Source of the DNA: Ruminococcaceae bacterium UBA2854
GTDB lineage: Bacteria; Bacillota; Clostridia; Oscillospirales; Acutalibacteraceae
Assembly (NCBI GenBank): GCA_002350765.1
Contig: DEFK01000033.1
Location: 1 to 44,584 of the forward strand
DNA: 44,584 nt
Direction: 5' to 3'
Within the stretch, counting starts at the first letter, position 1. The number at the start of each line of letters is the position of its first letter. This document shows, one piece after another, positions 1-8,105 of the stretch. Below the pieces are notes generated by a model. That model ran no database searches and was not told the DNA's origin. It saw nothing but the letters and a program-made list of their open reading frames with translations. The translations under genes were made by a program, and so were the position numbers.

Positions 1-18
1 TCATTTTGCGACAGCCCC
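1..18 (-). repeat. terminal inverted repeat, left copy
   Basis: The first 18 bases are the exact reverse complement of 44563-44580. This is probably a dispersed intergenic repeat at which the contig was broken. Confidence 0.7.
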
Positions 19-572
19 TTTGTCCACTCTTCTATTTTATCTCCATTGACCATAAACGCCTTTTTGCTTATTTCGGCTAGGGGGGAGTCGCTGTAGCTGT
101 CGGAGTAGAACTCGTCTATCTCTGTTCCGTAAAGCTCGTTAAAGAGCCGTACCTTTTCCTCTCCGTGACAGTTTATCCCCGAGTATTTACCCGTATGTAT
201 GTCTACCTGCGAGGCAATCAGATTCTTTATCCCGAGGCGCTCGCAAATCGGCTTTAAGAGAAACTCGGACGATGCCGAAATTATAATATCGTCGTCCTTT
301 TTCTGCTTTAAATACCACTCTTTTATATTCTTCTCGTGAGTATCCCAGAATGTTTTTACATCCTTTTCGGGATCGATCTTGGTTAAAAAGCGGTACATTT
401 TTTCTTTCATTTCGGTTTTGGTACCTTTTTTAAAAAGGTAGAACTTTAAAACCGCCGTTAAAAGCGACGGCGAATATTTTATTATCGACGGGTGTTTTCT
501 TAGGCTGAAAAGATAAAAGTCAGCCGTGGAATCGCCCTTATAAATTGTGTTGTCAAAATCATATACATTCAT
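1..572 (-). CDS. HAD-family phosphatase (HAD-IB like), C-terminus cut by window edge
   Basis: The frame reads from ATG at 572 leftwards to the window edge with no stop, so the gene is partial. Residues 5-9 are D-F-D-N-T, the HAD nucleophile motif I (DxDxT). S-A-S-S-E is the motif II region and S-D-S-Y-S-D fits motif IV. About 190 residues are visible, close to the usual 190-210 of HAD-IB hydrolases such as phosphoserine-phosphatase-like proteins. The substrate cannot be read from sequence. The last codons (G-L-S-Q-N) lie inside the terminal repeat at 1-18, so the C-terminus may have been rewritten by a repeat insertion. A leader repeat (574-672) sits directly upstream of the start codon. Confidence 0.8.
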   Translation of the reverse strand, partial: MNVYDFDNTIYKGDSTADFYLFSLRKHPSIIKYSPSLLTAVLKFYLFKKGTKTEMKEKMYRFLTKIDPEKDVKTFWDTHEKNIKEWYLKQKKDDDIIISASSEFLLKPICERLGIKNLIASQVDIHTGKYSGINCHGEEKVRLFNELYGTEIDEFYSDSYSDSPLAEISKKAFMVNGDKIEEWTKGLSQN

Positions 573-573
573 T

Positions 574-672
574 TTTTTAATTGTCCGCGTCAAACGTGGA
601 CGTTCCTATTTAGAAATTCATATCCCCCGTACCGTCTAGCCGCTATGAAGCTTTGGATACATTGGATAGGTT
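574..672 (-). repeat. leader repeat family, copy A
   Basis: About 100 bases align with 10466-10566 and, over the first ~55 bases, with 7906-7959. Shared blocks are the T-run, CGTCAA, GTGGACGTTCCTA and CATATCC, then CTTTGGATAC and GGATA. Copies A and C lie immediately upstream of minus-strand start codons (HAD gene and tpiA), suggesting a transcribed 5' leader or promoter-borne element. Confidence 0.65.
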
Positions 673-730
673 CTGCGATTAATTATATCGCAAAATCTTT
701 GCTTTGTAAACATTTAGAAATTTTTAACCC

Positions 731-770
731 TTGTTGAATTTTTGATTTTATGCTATAATTTTATTATAAT
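731..770 (+). promoter_or_regulatory. two overlapping SigA-type promoters for the DUF5685 operon
   Basis: TTGTTG (731-736) and TATAAT (754-759, preceded by TGC) are 17 bases apart. TTGATT (742-747) and TATAAT (765-770) are also 17 bases apart. Both drive rightward transcription. Confidence 0.7.
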
Positions 771-794
771 GGGGAAGTTTATGGAGCGATAAAG

Positions 795-1649
795 GTGTTC
801 GGATATATTAAGATTTATAAAAGTGAATTGCTCGTGCGCGAGTACGAGGCGTATAAATCCGTATACTGCGGACTGTGTAAAAAAATGGGTAAGGATTACT
901 CGTTTTTATCACGTATGCTTTTAAGCTACGACTGCACCTTCTACGCTATGTTTTTAATGGCGGTGAATCGCAGCTGCGAGGGCTTCGAGAACGGACGGTG
1001 CCGTTTTAATCCGCTGAAAAAATGCTCGTTCTGTCTTTGTAAAGACGACGCTTTGTCCAAGGCGGCGGCGGTCAACGTGACTTTGTCCTATTACAAGCTC
1101 GTAGACGATATAAACGACAGCGATTTTTTTAAGGGGATAGGGCTTAGAATTATAAAGCCGTTTTTATCGCGCTGGCGTAAAAAGGCGATGAGAAGATTTC
1201 CCGAAATTGATAAGCTCGCTGACGAAATGCTCGAGGCGCAGTTCAAAGCCGAGAAGAACCCCGATTGTACCCTCGATATGGCGGCTCATCCGACAGCGGA
1301 GTTTTTAGCTTCTCTGCTCGTTTCCGACGGCGTCGGAAATGACGCGCGCGTTTATCGGCAAATCGGCTACGGCCTCGGCAGATTTATATACCTTGCTGAC
1401 GCCGCTGACGATTACGAAAAAGATATTAAAACAGGTAATTTCAACCCCTTTAAATCGTACAATGACAATAGAGCGGAGGTTATAAAAAACAACCTTTCCT
1501 CGGCTCTGGCTATGACGTTCGACGCGTATAATCTGCTCGATTTAGTCGATTTTAAAGGGATAATAGATAATGTGATTCTAAAAGGACTGCCGACGGTTCA
1601 GTCCGAAATTCTTAGAAAATTTGAGGTAAATGATGAAAAATCCGTATGA
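795..1649 (+). CDS. DUF5685 family protein
   Basis: 284 residues from a GTG start with GGAG eight bases upstream. The N-terminal C-G-L-C-K-K motif and further cysteines at about 47-81 suggest a metal or redox site. Two acidic motifs, V-D-D-I-N-D and D-A-A-D-D-Y-E-K-D, are spaced as in all-helical isoprenoid synthases; this resemblance is inference only. The family is recognised from its C-G-L-C opening and its habit of sitting next to a J-domain gene in Clostridia. The stop overlaps the start of the J-domain gene by 20 bases, so the two are translationally coupled. The function is not known. Confidence 0.75.
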   Translation: MFGYIKIYKSELLVREYEAYKSVYCGLCKKMGKDYSFLSRMLLSYDCTFYAMFLMAVNRSCEGFENGRCRFNPLKKCSFCLCKDDALSKAAAVNVTLSYYKLVDDINDSDFFKGIGLRIIKPFLSRWRKKAMRRFPEIDKLADEMLEAQFKAEKNPDCTLDMAAHPTAEFLASLLVSDGVGNDARVYRQIGYGLGRFIYLADAADDYEKDIKTGNFNPFKSYNDNRAEVIKNNLSSALAMTFDAYNLLDLVDFKGIIDNVILKGLPTVQSEILRKFEVNDEKSV

Positions 1650-2220
1650 GGTGCTCGGCGTATCTCCGAGCGCGAGCGAAAGTGAAATAAAGGCGGCTTA
1701 CAGAGAGCTCGCTAAAAAATACCATCCCGATAAGTATACCGACAGCCCCCTCGCCGATGTCGCCGAGGAGAAGATGAAAGAGGTTAACGAGGCTTACGAC
1801 GAGATAATGAACGCTAAGAAAGGCGGCGGCTCGTCCTCGTCATCGGGTACTTACACGAATACTTCGTCCGCGTATTACAACGTGCGTGTGCTTATTCAGC
1901 AGAACAGGCTCGACGAGGCGGAGCGTATTCTCGACAGCGAAACTGGACCCGACCATTCGGCGGAATGGTATTTCCTAAGAGGAATGTGTTATTTCCGCAG
2001 AGGATGGACGCAGCAGGCGGCGCAGTATTTCCAGCGCGCTAACCAGATGGAGCCCAATAACGCCGAATACAGACAGGCTTTAGAAAATATAACACGACAG
2101 CAGAGCTACGGCTTCGGCGGTTACAATACCGCGGGTGCTCCCCAGGGCAACGGTTGCGGCGCGTGCGATATTTGCGCGGGATTAATGTGCCTTGAATGTC
2201 TTTGCAGTTGTTGCCGCTGA
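1630..2220 (+). CDS. J-domain (DnaJ-like) protein with TPR and Cys-rich tail
   Basis: 196 residues. The J domain occupies about 3-64 with the H-P-D signature at 32-34, which in this family stimulates the ATPase of an Hsp70. A Ser/Gly linker follows, then a TPR-like segment (about 85-155, with A-E-W-Y-F-L-R-G). The last 25 residues hold nine cysteines, an unusual tail that may bind metal or be acylated. There is no Gly/Phe or zinc-finger domain, so it is not DnaJ itself but a dedicated co-chaperone. It overlaps DUF5685 upstream and, by TGATG, the membrane protein downstream. A joint function of the three genes is inferred from this coupling. Confidence 0.85.
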   Translation: MMKNPYEVLGVSPSASESEIKAAYRELAKKYHPDKYTDSPLADVAEEKMKEVNEAYDEIMNAKKGGGSSSSSGTYTNTSSAYYNVRVLIQQNRLDEAERILDSETGPDHSAEWYFLRGMCYFRRGWTQQAAQYFQRANQMEPNNAEYRQALENITRQQSYGFGGYNTAGAPQGNGCGACDICAGLMCLECLCSCCR

Positions 2221-2759
2221 TGCCTATGAAAAAATCATTCCGCGTAGCCTTTTGCGGGCTTATAAGCGCGCTCGCGCTTGTGCTTATGTTATTAACATCA
2301 ATAATTCCTGTCGGCACATACGCTTTTCCGTGCCTGGCGGGAATACTTTTAGTGGCTGTCGTTATAGAGTTCGGAGAGAAATGGGCGCTCGGCGCCTATG
2401 CCGCGGTATCGCTTTTATCGCTGTTTTTAGCGGGGGATAAGGAAGCTGTGGTTTACTTTATCGCCTTTTTGGGATATTACCCGATAGTTAAAAGCTATAT
2501 TGAACGCCTGCGCTCAACGGCGCTCCGGTACGTTATAAAATACGCTGTTTTCACCGTTTGTATAATAGGCGCGTTTCTCGTGTGTAAATTCATCCTAGCC
2601 ATTCCCGACGAGGAGTTCACCTTCTTCGGCTTTTATATTCCGTGGGCGCTTTTAGCCGCGGCGGAGCTTACTTTTATTGTATATGATAAAGCCGTTACAG
2701 CCGTTGTCTACAGATACGTAACCTCAATCAGAAACAAGATTTTTAAAACTAAATATTGA
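2220..2759 (+). CDS. integral membrane protein of unknown function
   Basis: 179 residues with five or six hydrophobic segments, including residues about 10-55, 60-80 and 105-160. The start chosen is the ATG at 2220, which overlaps the TGA of the J-domain gene (TGATG, classic translational coupling). A second ATG at 2226 gives MKKSFR and an upstream one at 2196 is possible, but no clear Shine-Dalgarno favours either. The sequence has no motif I recognise; its size and topology recall small ECF-type S components, but that is only a guess. It is the third gene of the DUF5685 operon. Confidence 0.7.
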   Translation: MPMKKSFRVAFCGLISALALVLMLLTSIIPVGTYAFPCLAGILLVAVVIEFGEKWALGAYAAVSLLSLFLAGDKEAVVYFIAFLGYYPIVKSYIERLRSTALRYVIKYAVFTVCIIGAFLVCKFILAIPDEEFTFFGFYIPWALLAAAELTFIVYDKAVTAVVYRYVTSIRNKIFKTKY

Positions 2760-2798
2760 TATAAAATAAAACTGACATTATTATTACAGTATTTTAAT

Positions 2799-2827
2799 TT
2801 GAACTTATAATTCTTTTATGATAAAAT
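2799..2827 (+). promoter_or_regulatory. promoter for the GH24 lysozyme gene
   Basis: TTGAAC (2799-2804), a 17-base spacer and TAAAAT (2822-2827), 35 bases before the chosen ATG. Confidence 0.55.
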
Positions 2828-2861
2828 AAAATCGGGTTAGATTATGGAAGTTGGTGAAGGT

Positions 2862-5156
2862 ATGAGAAAATTTAGGAAAATATCAGTTTTATTGGCGTTG
2901 CTTATTCTGGTTACGTCCGTTACGATTATCCCCGCGGAGGCGGCTTCGGGAGTTAAGGCTTCCGTGAACGTTAAAACGCTTAATATAAGGAAGAAAGCGT
3001 CTACGTCCTCGTCGATAATCACAACGCTTAAAAAGAATACTACCCTTACGATCCTGAGCCCGAAAAAGTACAATACCAATTGGTATAAGGTTCAGCTTAA
3101 TTCAGGCAAGAAGGGCTACGCTCATAAAAGCTATATAACCGTTAAGAAAAACCAGCTGCTTATCTGCGCGAGCGGAACAGGCTATAAGGGCTATTCGCTG
3201 ACGGTAAAGAATATAATAAATACTACAAAAAAGACAATAAAATGGACAAGCTCCGATAAGAGTATAGCTACTGCGGAATCGGGCGGAAAGATTTCTTTCC
3301 ATAAAACAGGCTCGGTTAAAATCACCGCTAAGGCTGGTACAAAAACCTCGAGCTGTAATCTAACCGTAAAAAACGCCGAGGTTAAATTCGATAAGGACAG
3401 CTATTCTGTCTTTACGACCGACGCTAAGGTTATAAAGGCGAATTGCCCGAAATCGGTTACATATTCGAGCTCGGATAAAAGCGTCGCGGAGGTTAACTCC
3501 TCCTCGGGCGCGATTACTCCTAAAAAGGCGGGTACCGTTAAAATCACCGCCGAGAGTAAATCGGGCTCAAAGGACAGCTATACGCTTACGATAAATAAGC
3601 GTGAGCTCGCCGTTAGTTGTACCGACAGCACATTGTACGTCGGTTGCAGAGCGCTTGTAAAAGCCGCGGGCGGCGGTCCTTATACATACAAGAGCTCCGA
3701 TACCAAGATCGCGACGGTAAGTTCCTCGGGAGTTGTCACCGCTAAATCTAAGGGAACGGCTAAGATTACGGTTTCCAACAGCGACGCGAGCATTACAAAA
3801 TCAATAAAGGTTAAAAGCGGCTCAGCCGTTAATATCTCCCTCGACAGCGACTGGGTAAGGAAGAATATGACTCTCCTTATAAAGTCGAAAACAAGCGGAG
3901 TTAGCTGGAAGTCCACCGACACCTCCGTCGCTACGGTTAAAAACGGCTATGTCCTCGCTAAAAAGCAGGGAAAAACAATTATAAGAGCCTATACCTCCAA
4001 GGGCGCTAACGACTGTATCGTTACGGTAAAAGCGGCTGAACCCGTTAGGTTTGTATATACCTCGCAGAATTCCGCGCTTTTAAACCACACTATTAATCTT
4101 TACGCGCTGACGGATAAAACCCGCCACGACGTAAAATTTAAGATAGTAGAGCCCGATAATAAAACATACTGGATAACCAAGACGAAAAAATCTACCGATG
4201 ATTCGCTGTATCTTTGGACGGCGAGCAGAAAGTTTACCAAAACGGGCTTTTATAAAATAATCGGTTACGCGAGAACATCCTCGAGTGCCGATTGGAAAAC
4301 TACCGCTAGCGGAGAAGGTAGGTTCTTCGTTACAAAAACCGAGAGCTTTACCACCTGCTATAAGGGCGAAAGGCTTATAACCACTAAGGTGCTCGAGCAT
4401 ATCGCCGAGTACGAGGGCTACGCCTCCAAGGTTTACGACGATCCGCTTGTAGCCGATACACCGACGGTAGGTTACGGACGAGTTGTATATTCGGGAAGTA
4501 AGTTTTATAACGGACTTACGAAACGGGAAGCTTTTGCCTACCTCGTGAACGATATCAACAATTCCTCGTATACTTCGCGTATAAATAATATATTAAAGGA
4601 TAAAGCTATAAAGTTTAACCAGAACCACTTTGACGCGCTTGTAGATTTTTCGTATAATCTCGGCGTATACTTTATAACGAACCACGACGAGCTTCTTTCT
4701 ACCCTGACCTCAACCTACGGAAAGGATTCGTACAAGAATACGGGCTATATCAACAAAACGACGGCGCCGCTTAGAAAAAGCGCTGACGGAAGCTCGAAGA
4801 AGCTGAAAAACGTAAAGGCGGGTACGATAGTATCCTTAGTAAGTACCAAGGTGTACAATTCCTCGTGGTACCACGTAAAGCTGTCGAACGGTACGAAGGG
4901 TTATATGAAAACAGGCTATATCACCCGCCGTTCAAGCGACAGCTCGGTAAGAAACCTTAAAAACGTAGCGGTAAAAACCTACGCTAAGCGTTTTCTTAAA
5001 TACCACCACGCGAGCGGAATATGCTATAAGGGGCTTTTATACCGCAGGCTTGACGAGCTCGAGATTTTCTTCTTTAACGAATACGACAACGACGGAAAGA
5101 AAAATTCCTACGGTATAAGCTTTACCTGTCCGAATAATTCGAGCTTTCATCTTTAA
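2862..5156 (+). CDS. secreted SH3 / Big2 / GH24 lysozyme with an SH3 domain inside the catalytic region
   Basis: 764 residues; an ATG at 2844 is also possible, but GGTGAAGG precedes 2862 and the signal peptide MRKFRKISV begins there. Order: signal peptide to about 29; bacterial SH3 (30-90); four Big2-like Ig repeats (about 105-390, with S-S-D-K-S-I-A-T and K-A-G-T-V-K-I-T signatures); an unassigned beta region; GH24 lysozyme from about 505. The catalytic triad pattern E518 (Y-E-G-Y), D526/527 (Y-D-D-P) and T535 (P-T-V-G-Y-G) matches T4-lysozyme-type enzymes. A second SH3 domain (about 627-690) follows. The typical GH24 end, G-L-L-Y-R-R-L-D-E-L-E, appears only afterwards at about 720-736, so SH3 seems to be nested in the lysozyme fold. 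Probable role: peptidoglycan cleavage outside the cell. Confidence 0.8.
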   Translation: MRKFRKISVLLALLILVTSVTIIPAEAASGVKASVNVKTLNIRKKASTSSSIITTLKKNTTLTILSPKKYNTNWYKVQLNSGKKGYAHKSYITVKKNQLLICASGTGYKGYSLTVKNIINTTKKTIKWTSSDKSIATAESGGKISFHKTGSVKITAKAGTKTSSCNLTVKNAEVKFDKDSYSVFTTDAKVIKANCPKSVTYSSSDKSVAEVNSSSGAITPKKAGTVKITAESKSGSKDSYTLTINKRELAVSCTDSTLYVGCRALVKAAGGGPYTYKSSDTKIATVSSSGVVTAKSKGTAKITVSNSDASITKSIKVKSGSAVNISLDSDWVRKNMTLLIKSKTSGVSWKSTDTSVATVKNGYVLAKKQGKTIIRAYTSKGANDCIVTVKAAEPVRFVYTSQNSALLNHTINLYALTDKTRHDVKFKIVEPDNKTYWITKTKKSTDDSLYLWTASRKFTKTGFYKIIGYARTSSSADWKTTASGEGRFFVTKTESFTTCYKGERLITTKVLEHIAEYEGYASKVYDDPLVADTPTVGYGRVVYSGSKFYNGLTKREAFAYLVNDINNSSYTSRINNILKDKAIKFNQNHFDALVDFSYNLGVYFITNHDELLSTLTSTYGKDSYKNTGYINKTTAPLRKSADGSSKKLKNVKAGTIVSLVSTKVYNSSWYHVKLSNGTKGYMKTGYITRRSSDSSVRNLKNVAVKTYAKRFLKYHHASGICYKGLLYRRLDELEIFFFNEYDNDGKKNSYGISFTCPNNSSFHL

Positions 5157-5189
5157 TAAGAAAAAACAATTCTAAATATACAGTTCCCC

Positions 5190-5228
5190 GCATATTTTTC
5201 ATTAGGACAAGTTTCCTAGGAAAATATG
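5190..5228. other. nested inverted repeat upstream of the SpoIIM-like operon
   Basis: CATATTTT (5190-5197) pairs with AAAATATG (5221-5228), and a 12-base palindrome TTTCCTAGGAAA lies inside (5212-5223). It could end the lysozyme transcript or be an operator; no clear promoter was found nearby. Confidence 0.4.
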
Positions 5229-5241
5229 AAAGAGGGATTGT

Positions 5242-5913
5242 ATGAAAAGAGTTATATTTACTCTGAGAAGAAAAAATCCGTACCGCGGGCTGCCGAGTAT
5301 TCATCTGCCCGATACGGAAGAAATAAGGTCGTTTTTAAGGCGCGGAGGAAGTATAATCTTCTTCCTGTCGGCGCTTATCGCCGGGCTTATAGCGGGAACG
5401 CTTTCCGTAAACGGCTTCAGCGAAAAAGCCTTGAACTCGCTCGACTTTTTGTTTATGACAAATCTGCCCGAAAAGCTGAAGGGCGGTATAACAGGCGCGT
5501 TTTTCGCGAGCTTCGCTTCGGATTTTCTGTTTTTAGGCGCGGCGGTTTTCTTAGCTTTAAGCTTAACGGGTGTTGTGTTTTTGCCCGCGACCGCGTTCTT
5601 TAAGGGCTTCGGAACGGGAGTAAGCGCGGCGTACCTTATAAGCAATTACGGAATAAAGGGAGTTTTATTCTACTTTTGCGTGATACTCCCGGGTGTATTT
5701 ATTTTCGGGATGATACTTGTAAACGAGCTGTCGGCGGGATTGTCTATATATAAAAAAGTATTTTTAAATCTGTTTCGCGGGAGGAACTATCCGCTTAAAG
5801 GCGCTTTTAAAATGTTTATGAAAAAGAGCTTGAAAAATCTAATGTTTACTTTCGGCGTTTCCGTTTTGGACGCGGTATTATGGTTTCTTTTCGCGGGATT
5901 ATTTAATTTTTAG
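5242..5913 (+). CDS. SpoIIM-like (DUF95) membrane protein
   Basis: 223 residues from ATG with GAGGG nine bases upstream. Four or five transmembrane segments follow a basic, cytosolic N-terminus of about 37 residues. The G-F-G-T-G-V-S-A stretch and the F-F-K-G-F helix match the SpoIIM/DUF95 family. In Bacillus, SpoIIM works with SpoIID and SpoIIP in peptidoglycan remodelling during engulfment; no partner is seen here, so a sporulation role is not assured. The gene is followed after 15 bases by another membrane protein and is likely co-transcribed with it. Confidence 0.65.
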   Translation: MKRVIFTLRRKNPYRGLPSIHLPDTEEIRSFLRRGGSIIFFLSALIAGLIAGTLSVNGFSEKALNSLDFLFMTNLPEKLKGGITGAFFASFASDFLFLGAAVFLALSLTGVVFLPATAFFKGFGTGVSAAYLISNYGIKGVLFYFCVILPGVFIFGMILVNELSAGLSIYKKVFLNLFRGRNYPLKGAFKMFMKKSLKNLMFTFGVSVLDAVLWFLFAGLFNF

Positions 5914-5928
5914 GAGAATATAAGGAAA

Positions 5929-6873
5929 ATGGAAAAGGATAAACTGGGTATAACCAGATTTTTTACGGGATATGTAAAGAATTTTCATAAAATTATTTTG
6001 ACGAATCTGCTTTTCGCGGTACCGCTGTTATTATTCTCGGCGCTGTTTTACTATATAAACACCCTCGTCAAAATGGAAATCGCCTTTATTACCTTAGCGC
6101 CCGTTATATTTGTTTTCCCGTTCTTTTCGGGAGTGACGCTTATCACGCGTAATATCGTAAAAGAGGAAGAAAAAATTCCCGTTTTTAAGCTGTTTATAAA
6201 AGGCTTTAAAGAGAACTTCGGCAAGTTTTTTGCCCACGGTATTATCCTTTACCTGGCGATTTTTTTCTGTTATTCCTCGATCGCGCTGTACTTTAACAAC
6301 GCGCAGACGAACGGAATTTTTTATTTCCCGTTCGGTATAGCGGTTATAATCGCCGTAGCGATGCTTTTTATTTTCTACAATATACCCGTTATGACGGTAA
6401 CATTTGATTTATCGCTGAAAAATATCTATAAAAACTCCGCGCTTATGGCGTTCGGCGAGATAAAAAACAACTTCTTTTCGACAGTAGGTCTTTTCGTACT
6501 GTTCTTAGCGGGAGCCACATTATTCCTCGTGGCTCAGGGAGGAGCGGCAAGGCTCGCGGTGCTGATAATATACAGCGTTTTAATAGTTCCCGCTTCGGCG
6601 TCCTATATTATGAATTTTTATGTTTATAAGGATATGGAGCTTGTTATTTCGGGAGGACAGGGAAGATCCGACGAGATTAAAAAGAAAATCGCCGAAAAGG
6701 AAAACTCCGATAATAAGGCGGAGGAAGCCCTCGACTTTTCCGCGCTTGACCTGGACGAAAGAAAAGACGGCGACGAATACCTCTACTTTAACGGAAAGAT
6801 GATAAAACGGCGTGTGCTTATAGAAATGAAGAAGAAAGCTGAGGAAGAAAATGAGCAAAAAGAAGAAGCGTAA
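5929..6873 (+). CDS. polytopic membrane protein, possibly DUF624/YesL-like
   Basis: 314 residues, AGGAG about ten bases before ATG. About six transmembrane segments lie between residues 20 and 235. A charged cytosolic tail (about 240-314) ends in a Glu/Lys-rich segment. The loop around K-L-F-I-K-G-F-K-E-N-F resembles the DUF624/YesL family, but this assignment is weak. It lies between the SpoIIM-like gene and a membrane-anchored protein with which it overlaps by 23 bases, so the three form an operon. Function is unknown. Confidence 0.6.
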   Translation: MEKDKLGITRFFTGYVKNFHKIILTNLLFAVPLLLFSALFYYINTLVKMEIAFITLAPVIFVFPFFSGVTLITRNIVKEEEKIPVFKLFIKGFKENFGKFFAHGIILYLAIFFCYSSIALYFNNAQTNGIFYFPFGIAVIIAVAMLFIFYNIPVMTVTFDLSLKNIYKNSALMAFGEIKNNFFSTVGLFVLFLAGATLFLVAQGGAARLAVLIIYSVLIVPASASYIMNFYVYKDMELVISGGQGRSDEIKKKIAEKENSDNKAEEALDFSALDLDERKDGDEYLYFNGKMIKRRVLIEMKKKAEEENEQKEEA

Positions 6874-7336
6874 AAATAAAAAAAGCCTTCCTTCAAAAAA
6901 GAAGAAAAGCTATAAATCTCTTATAATCACTCTCGCGGTTGTATTGATTCTCGGCGCTGTTATAGCGGTATCGTGTATAATTACCTACAATAGCTCGCCC
7001 GAAAGCGCGGGGATCGTAAAGACATTTACCTGCTCGAAGGCGTATAACGCGAGCGGCGACGAGGTAGAGCTCGGAGAGGTTTATAATCTCCGCTACGATA
7101 ATTATCAGGGCTCGATGACCTTGAACAACGATTATACATTCACTTTCTGGATGACGCCCGGCGCTAAGGACGACGGGCTCCACGGCGGCAGCTATACCTA
7201 TGATAAAGACAAGGATATAATAAACGCGACGTTCGGAAACGGCGAAAAGGTTAAATTTAAAGTCGCCCGTAATCCTGACGGACAAGTAAACCATATCGAA
7301 ATACCTTACCAAGGGTATAAGGTATATATGAGCTGA
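6851..7336 (+). CDS. membrane-anchored protein of unknown function
   Basis: 161 residues. A very basic N-terminus (about 20 Lys/Arg in the first 23 residues) precedes one transmembrane helix (about 24-46), giving an N-in topology. The external domain of about 115 residues is beta-rich, ends in Q-G-Y-K-V-Y-M-S and has no motif I recognise. Its pattern (T-L-N-N-D-Y-T-F-T-F ... G-G-S-Y-T-Y-D) resembles the beta domain of the lipoprotein encoded opposite (7379-7822), which reads N-D-N-G-T-F-S-G; both may be lipocalin-like. GAGGAAG precedes the ATG, inside the previous gene. Confidence 0.6.
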   Translation: MSKKKKRKNKKSLPSKKKKSYKSLIITLAVVLILGAVIAVSCIITYNSSPESAGIVKTFTCSKAYNASGDEVELGEVYNLRYDNYQGSMTLNNDYTFTFWMTPGAKDDGLHGGSYTYDKDKDIINATFGNGEKVKFKVARNPDGQVNHIEIPYQGYKVYMS

Positions 7337-7340
7337 ATAA

Positions 7341-7380
7341 TACGGGGTTGGATAAATTCCAACCCCGTTAATATTTTATT
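7341..7380. terminator. terminator between convergent genes
   Basis: ACGGGGTTGG (7342-7351) pairs with CCAACCCCGT (7359-7368), flanked by A/T-rich sequence on both sides. Confidence 0.7.
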
Positions 7381-7822
7381 ATTTTTCTTTAGTTTCGAGA
7401 GTCCACTCCGCGGCGTAGTCTTCGGAAACATTCTTTTTGTCGGTTTTAACCGTCATATGAGCGCTGTCGGAGAACTCATAAGTCCATTTACGCTCTTTCT
7501 TCTGACCTTCCAAAACAACGGTTGAATGTACAATACCGGGATTCTTTTTATCGGCTTTAAGAGTAAATGTACCATCATAGCTCTTACCGCTGATTTTACC
7601 GCTGAATGTACCGTTGTCGTTGAAATCAATTGTATCGCCTGACTTTTCGTTAATCCACTTGTAGCTGGTTACGAAGCTCGCGTACTGACCTGTGTCGGTT
7701 TTGGGAGTAACCGCAACTGACTCGGGAGGTCTTGTCTCAACAGTTCCCGAAGAACATCCGCAGCTTGCGAAAGCGGCAACCGTCGCGGTGATTAACGCGG
7801 CGCATAAAATTTTCTTTATCAT
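7379..7822 (-). CDS. small lipoprotein of unknown function
   Basis: 147 residues from ATG at 7822, with AAAGG nine bases upstream; a TTG at 7846 is less likely because it would contain that ribosome binding site. The signal peptide MIKKILCAALITATVAAF leads to a lipobox ending A-S-C. A Pro/Thr linker and a beta-rich domain follow (W-I-N-E-K-S-G-D-T-I-D-F-N-D-N-G-T-F). The repeating 'G-T-F ... G' strands suggest a small beta-barrel or lipocalin-like domain. It would be anchored on the outer face of the membrane. Confidence 0.65.
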   Translation of the reverse strand: MIKKILCAALITATVAAFASCGCSSGTVETRPPESVAVTPKTDTGQYASFVTSYKWINEKSGDTIDFNDNGTFSGKISGKSYDGTFTLKADKKNPGIVHSTVVLEGQKKERKWTYEFSDSAHMTVKTDKKNVSEDYAAEWTLETKEK

Positions 7823-7905
7823 TTTTATCAGCCTTTCTGTTAGCAAAATAATTTTACAGCTTATTCTATCACATATCGACAGTTTTTACAATACTTTTCC
7901 CGAAT

Positions 7906-7959
7906 TTTTTAATTATCTTCGTCAAGAGTGGACGTTCCTATTTAAAGTCCATATCCACG
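7906..7959 (-). repeat. leader repeat family, copy B (short)
   Basis: It aligns with the first ~55 bases of copies A (574-672) and C (10466-10566): T-run, CGTCAAG, GTGGACGTTCCTATTTA, CCATATCC. It lies about 85 bases upstream of the minus-strand lipoprotein and is broken by the next repeat. Confidence 0.6.
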
Positions 7960-7978
7960 AACGTTTAATTAACACCTG

Positions 7979-8034
7979 TCATCTTGAGCGGAGCGTAGCG
8001 GAGTCGAAAGATCTTATACCTTTAAGATCCTTCG
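7979..8034. repeat. truncated palindromic repeat (TCATCTTGAGCGGAGCG type)
   Basis: The left arm is TGTCATCTTGAGCGG, then AGTCGAAAGATCTTA; the core folds on TAAGATCCTTCGA (8023-8034, partial complement). The right outer arm is missing. Similar palindromes starting TGTCATTCTGAGC are widespread in gut bacterial genomes (established observation, no search run). Confidence 0.5.
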
Positions 8035-8065
8035 ATGTCAGTATTGGAGATTTGTGAAATGTTTG

Positions 8066-8102
8066 CGAAAAAAACAACTCGGGAAAACCGAGCTGTTTTT
8101 TT
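8066..8102. terminator. bidirectional terminator after gpmI
   Basis: AACAACTCGG (8073-8082) pairs with CCGAGCTGTT (8088-8097) with one mismatch; T-runs lie on both strands, directly after the gpmI stop. Confidence 0.75.
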
Positions 8103-8105
8103 AAA

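Noticed and set aside
5226..5603. Rightward frame overlapping the SpoIIM-like gene
   Set aside because: It is Arg-rich, has no membrane pattern and lies in another frame of a gene with clear membrane helices and a better ribosome binding site.
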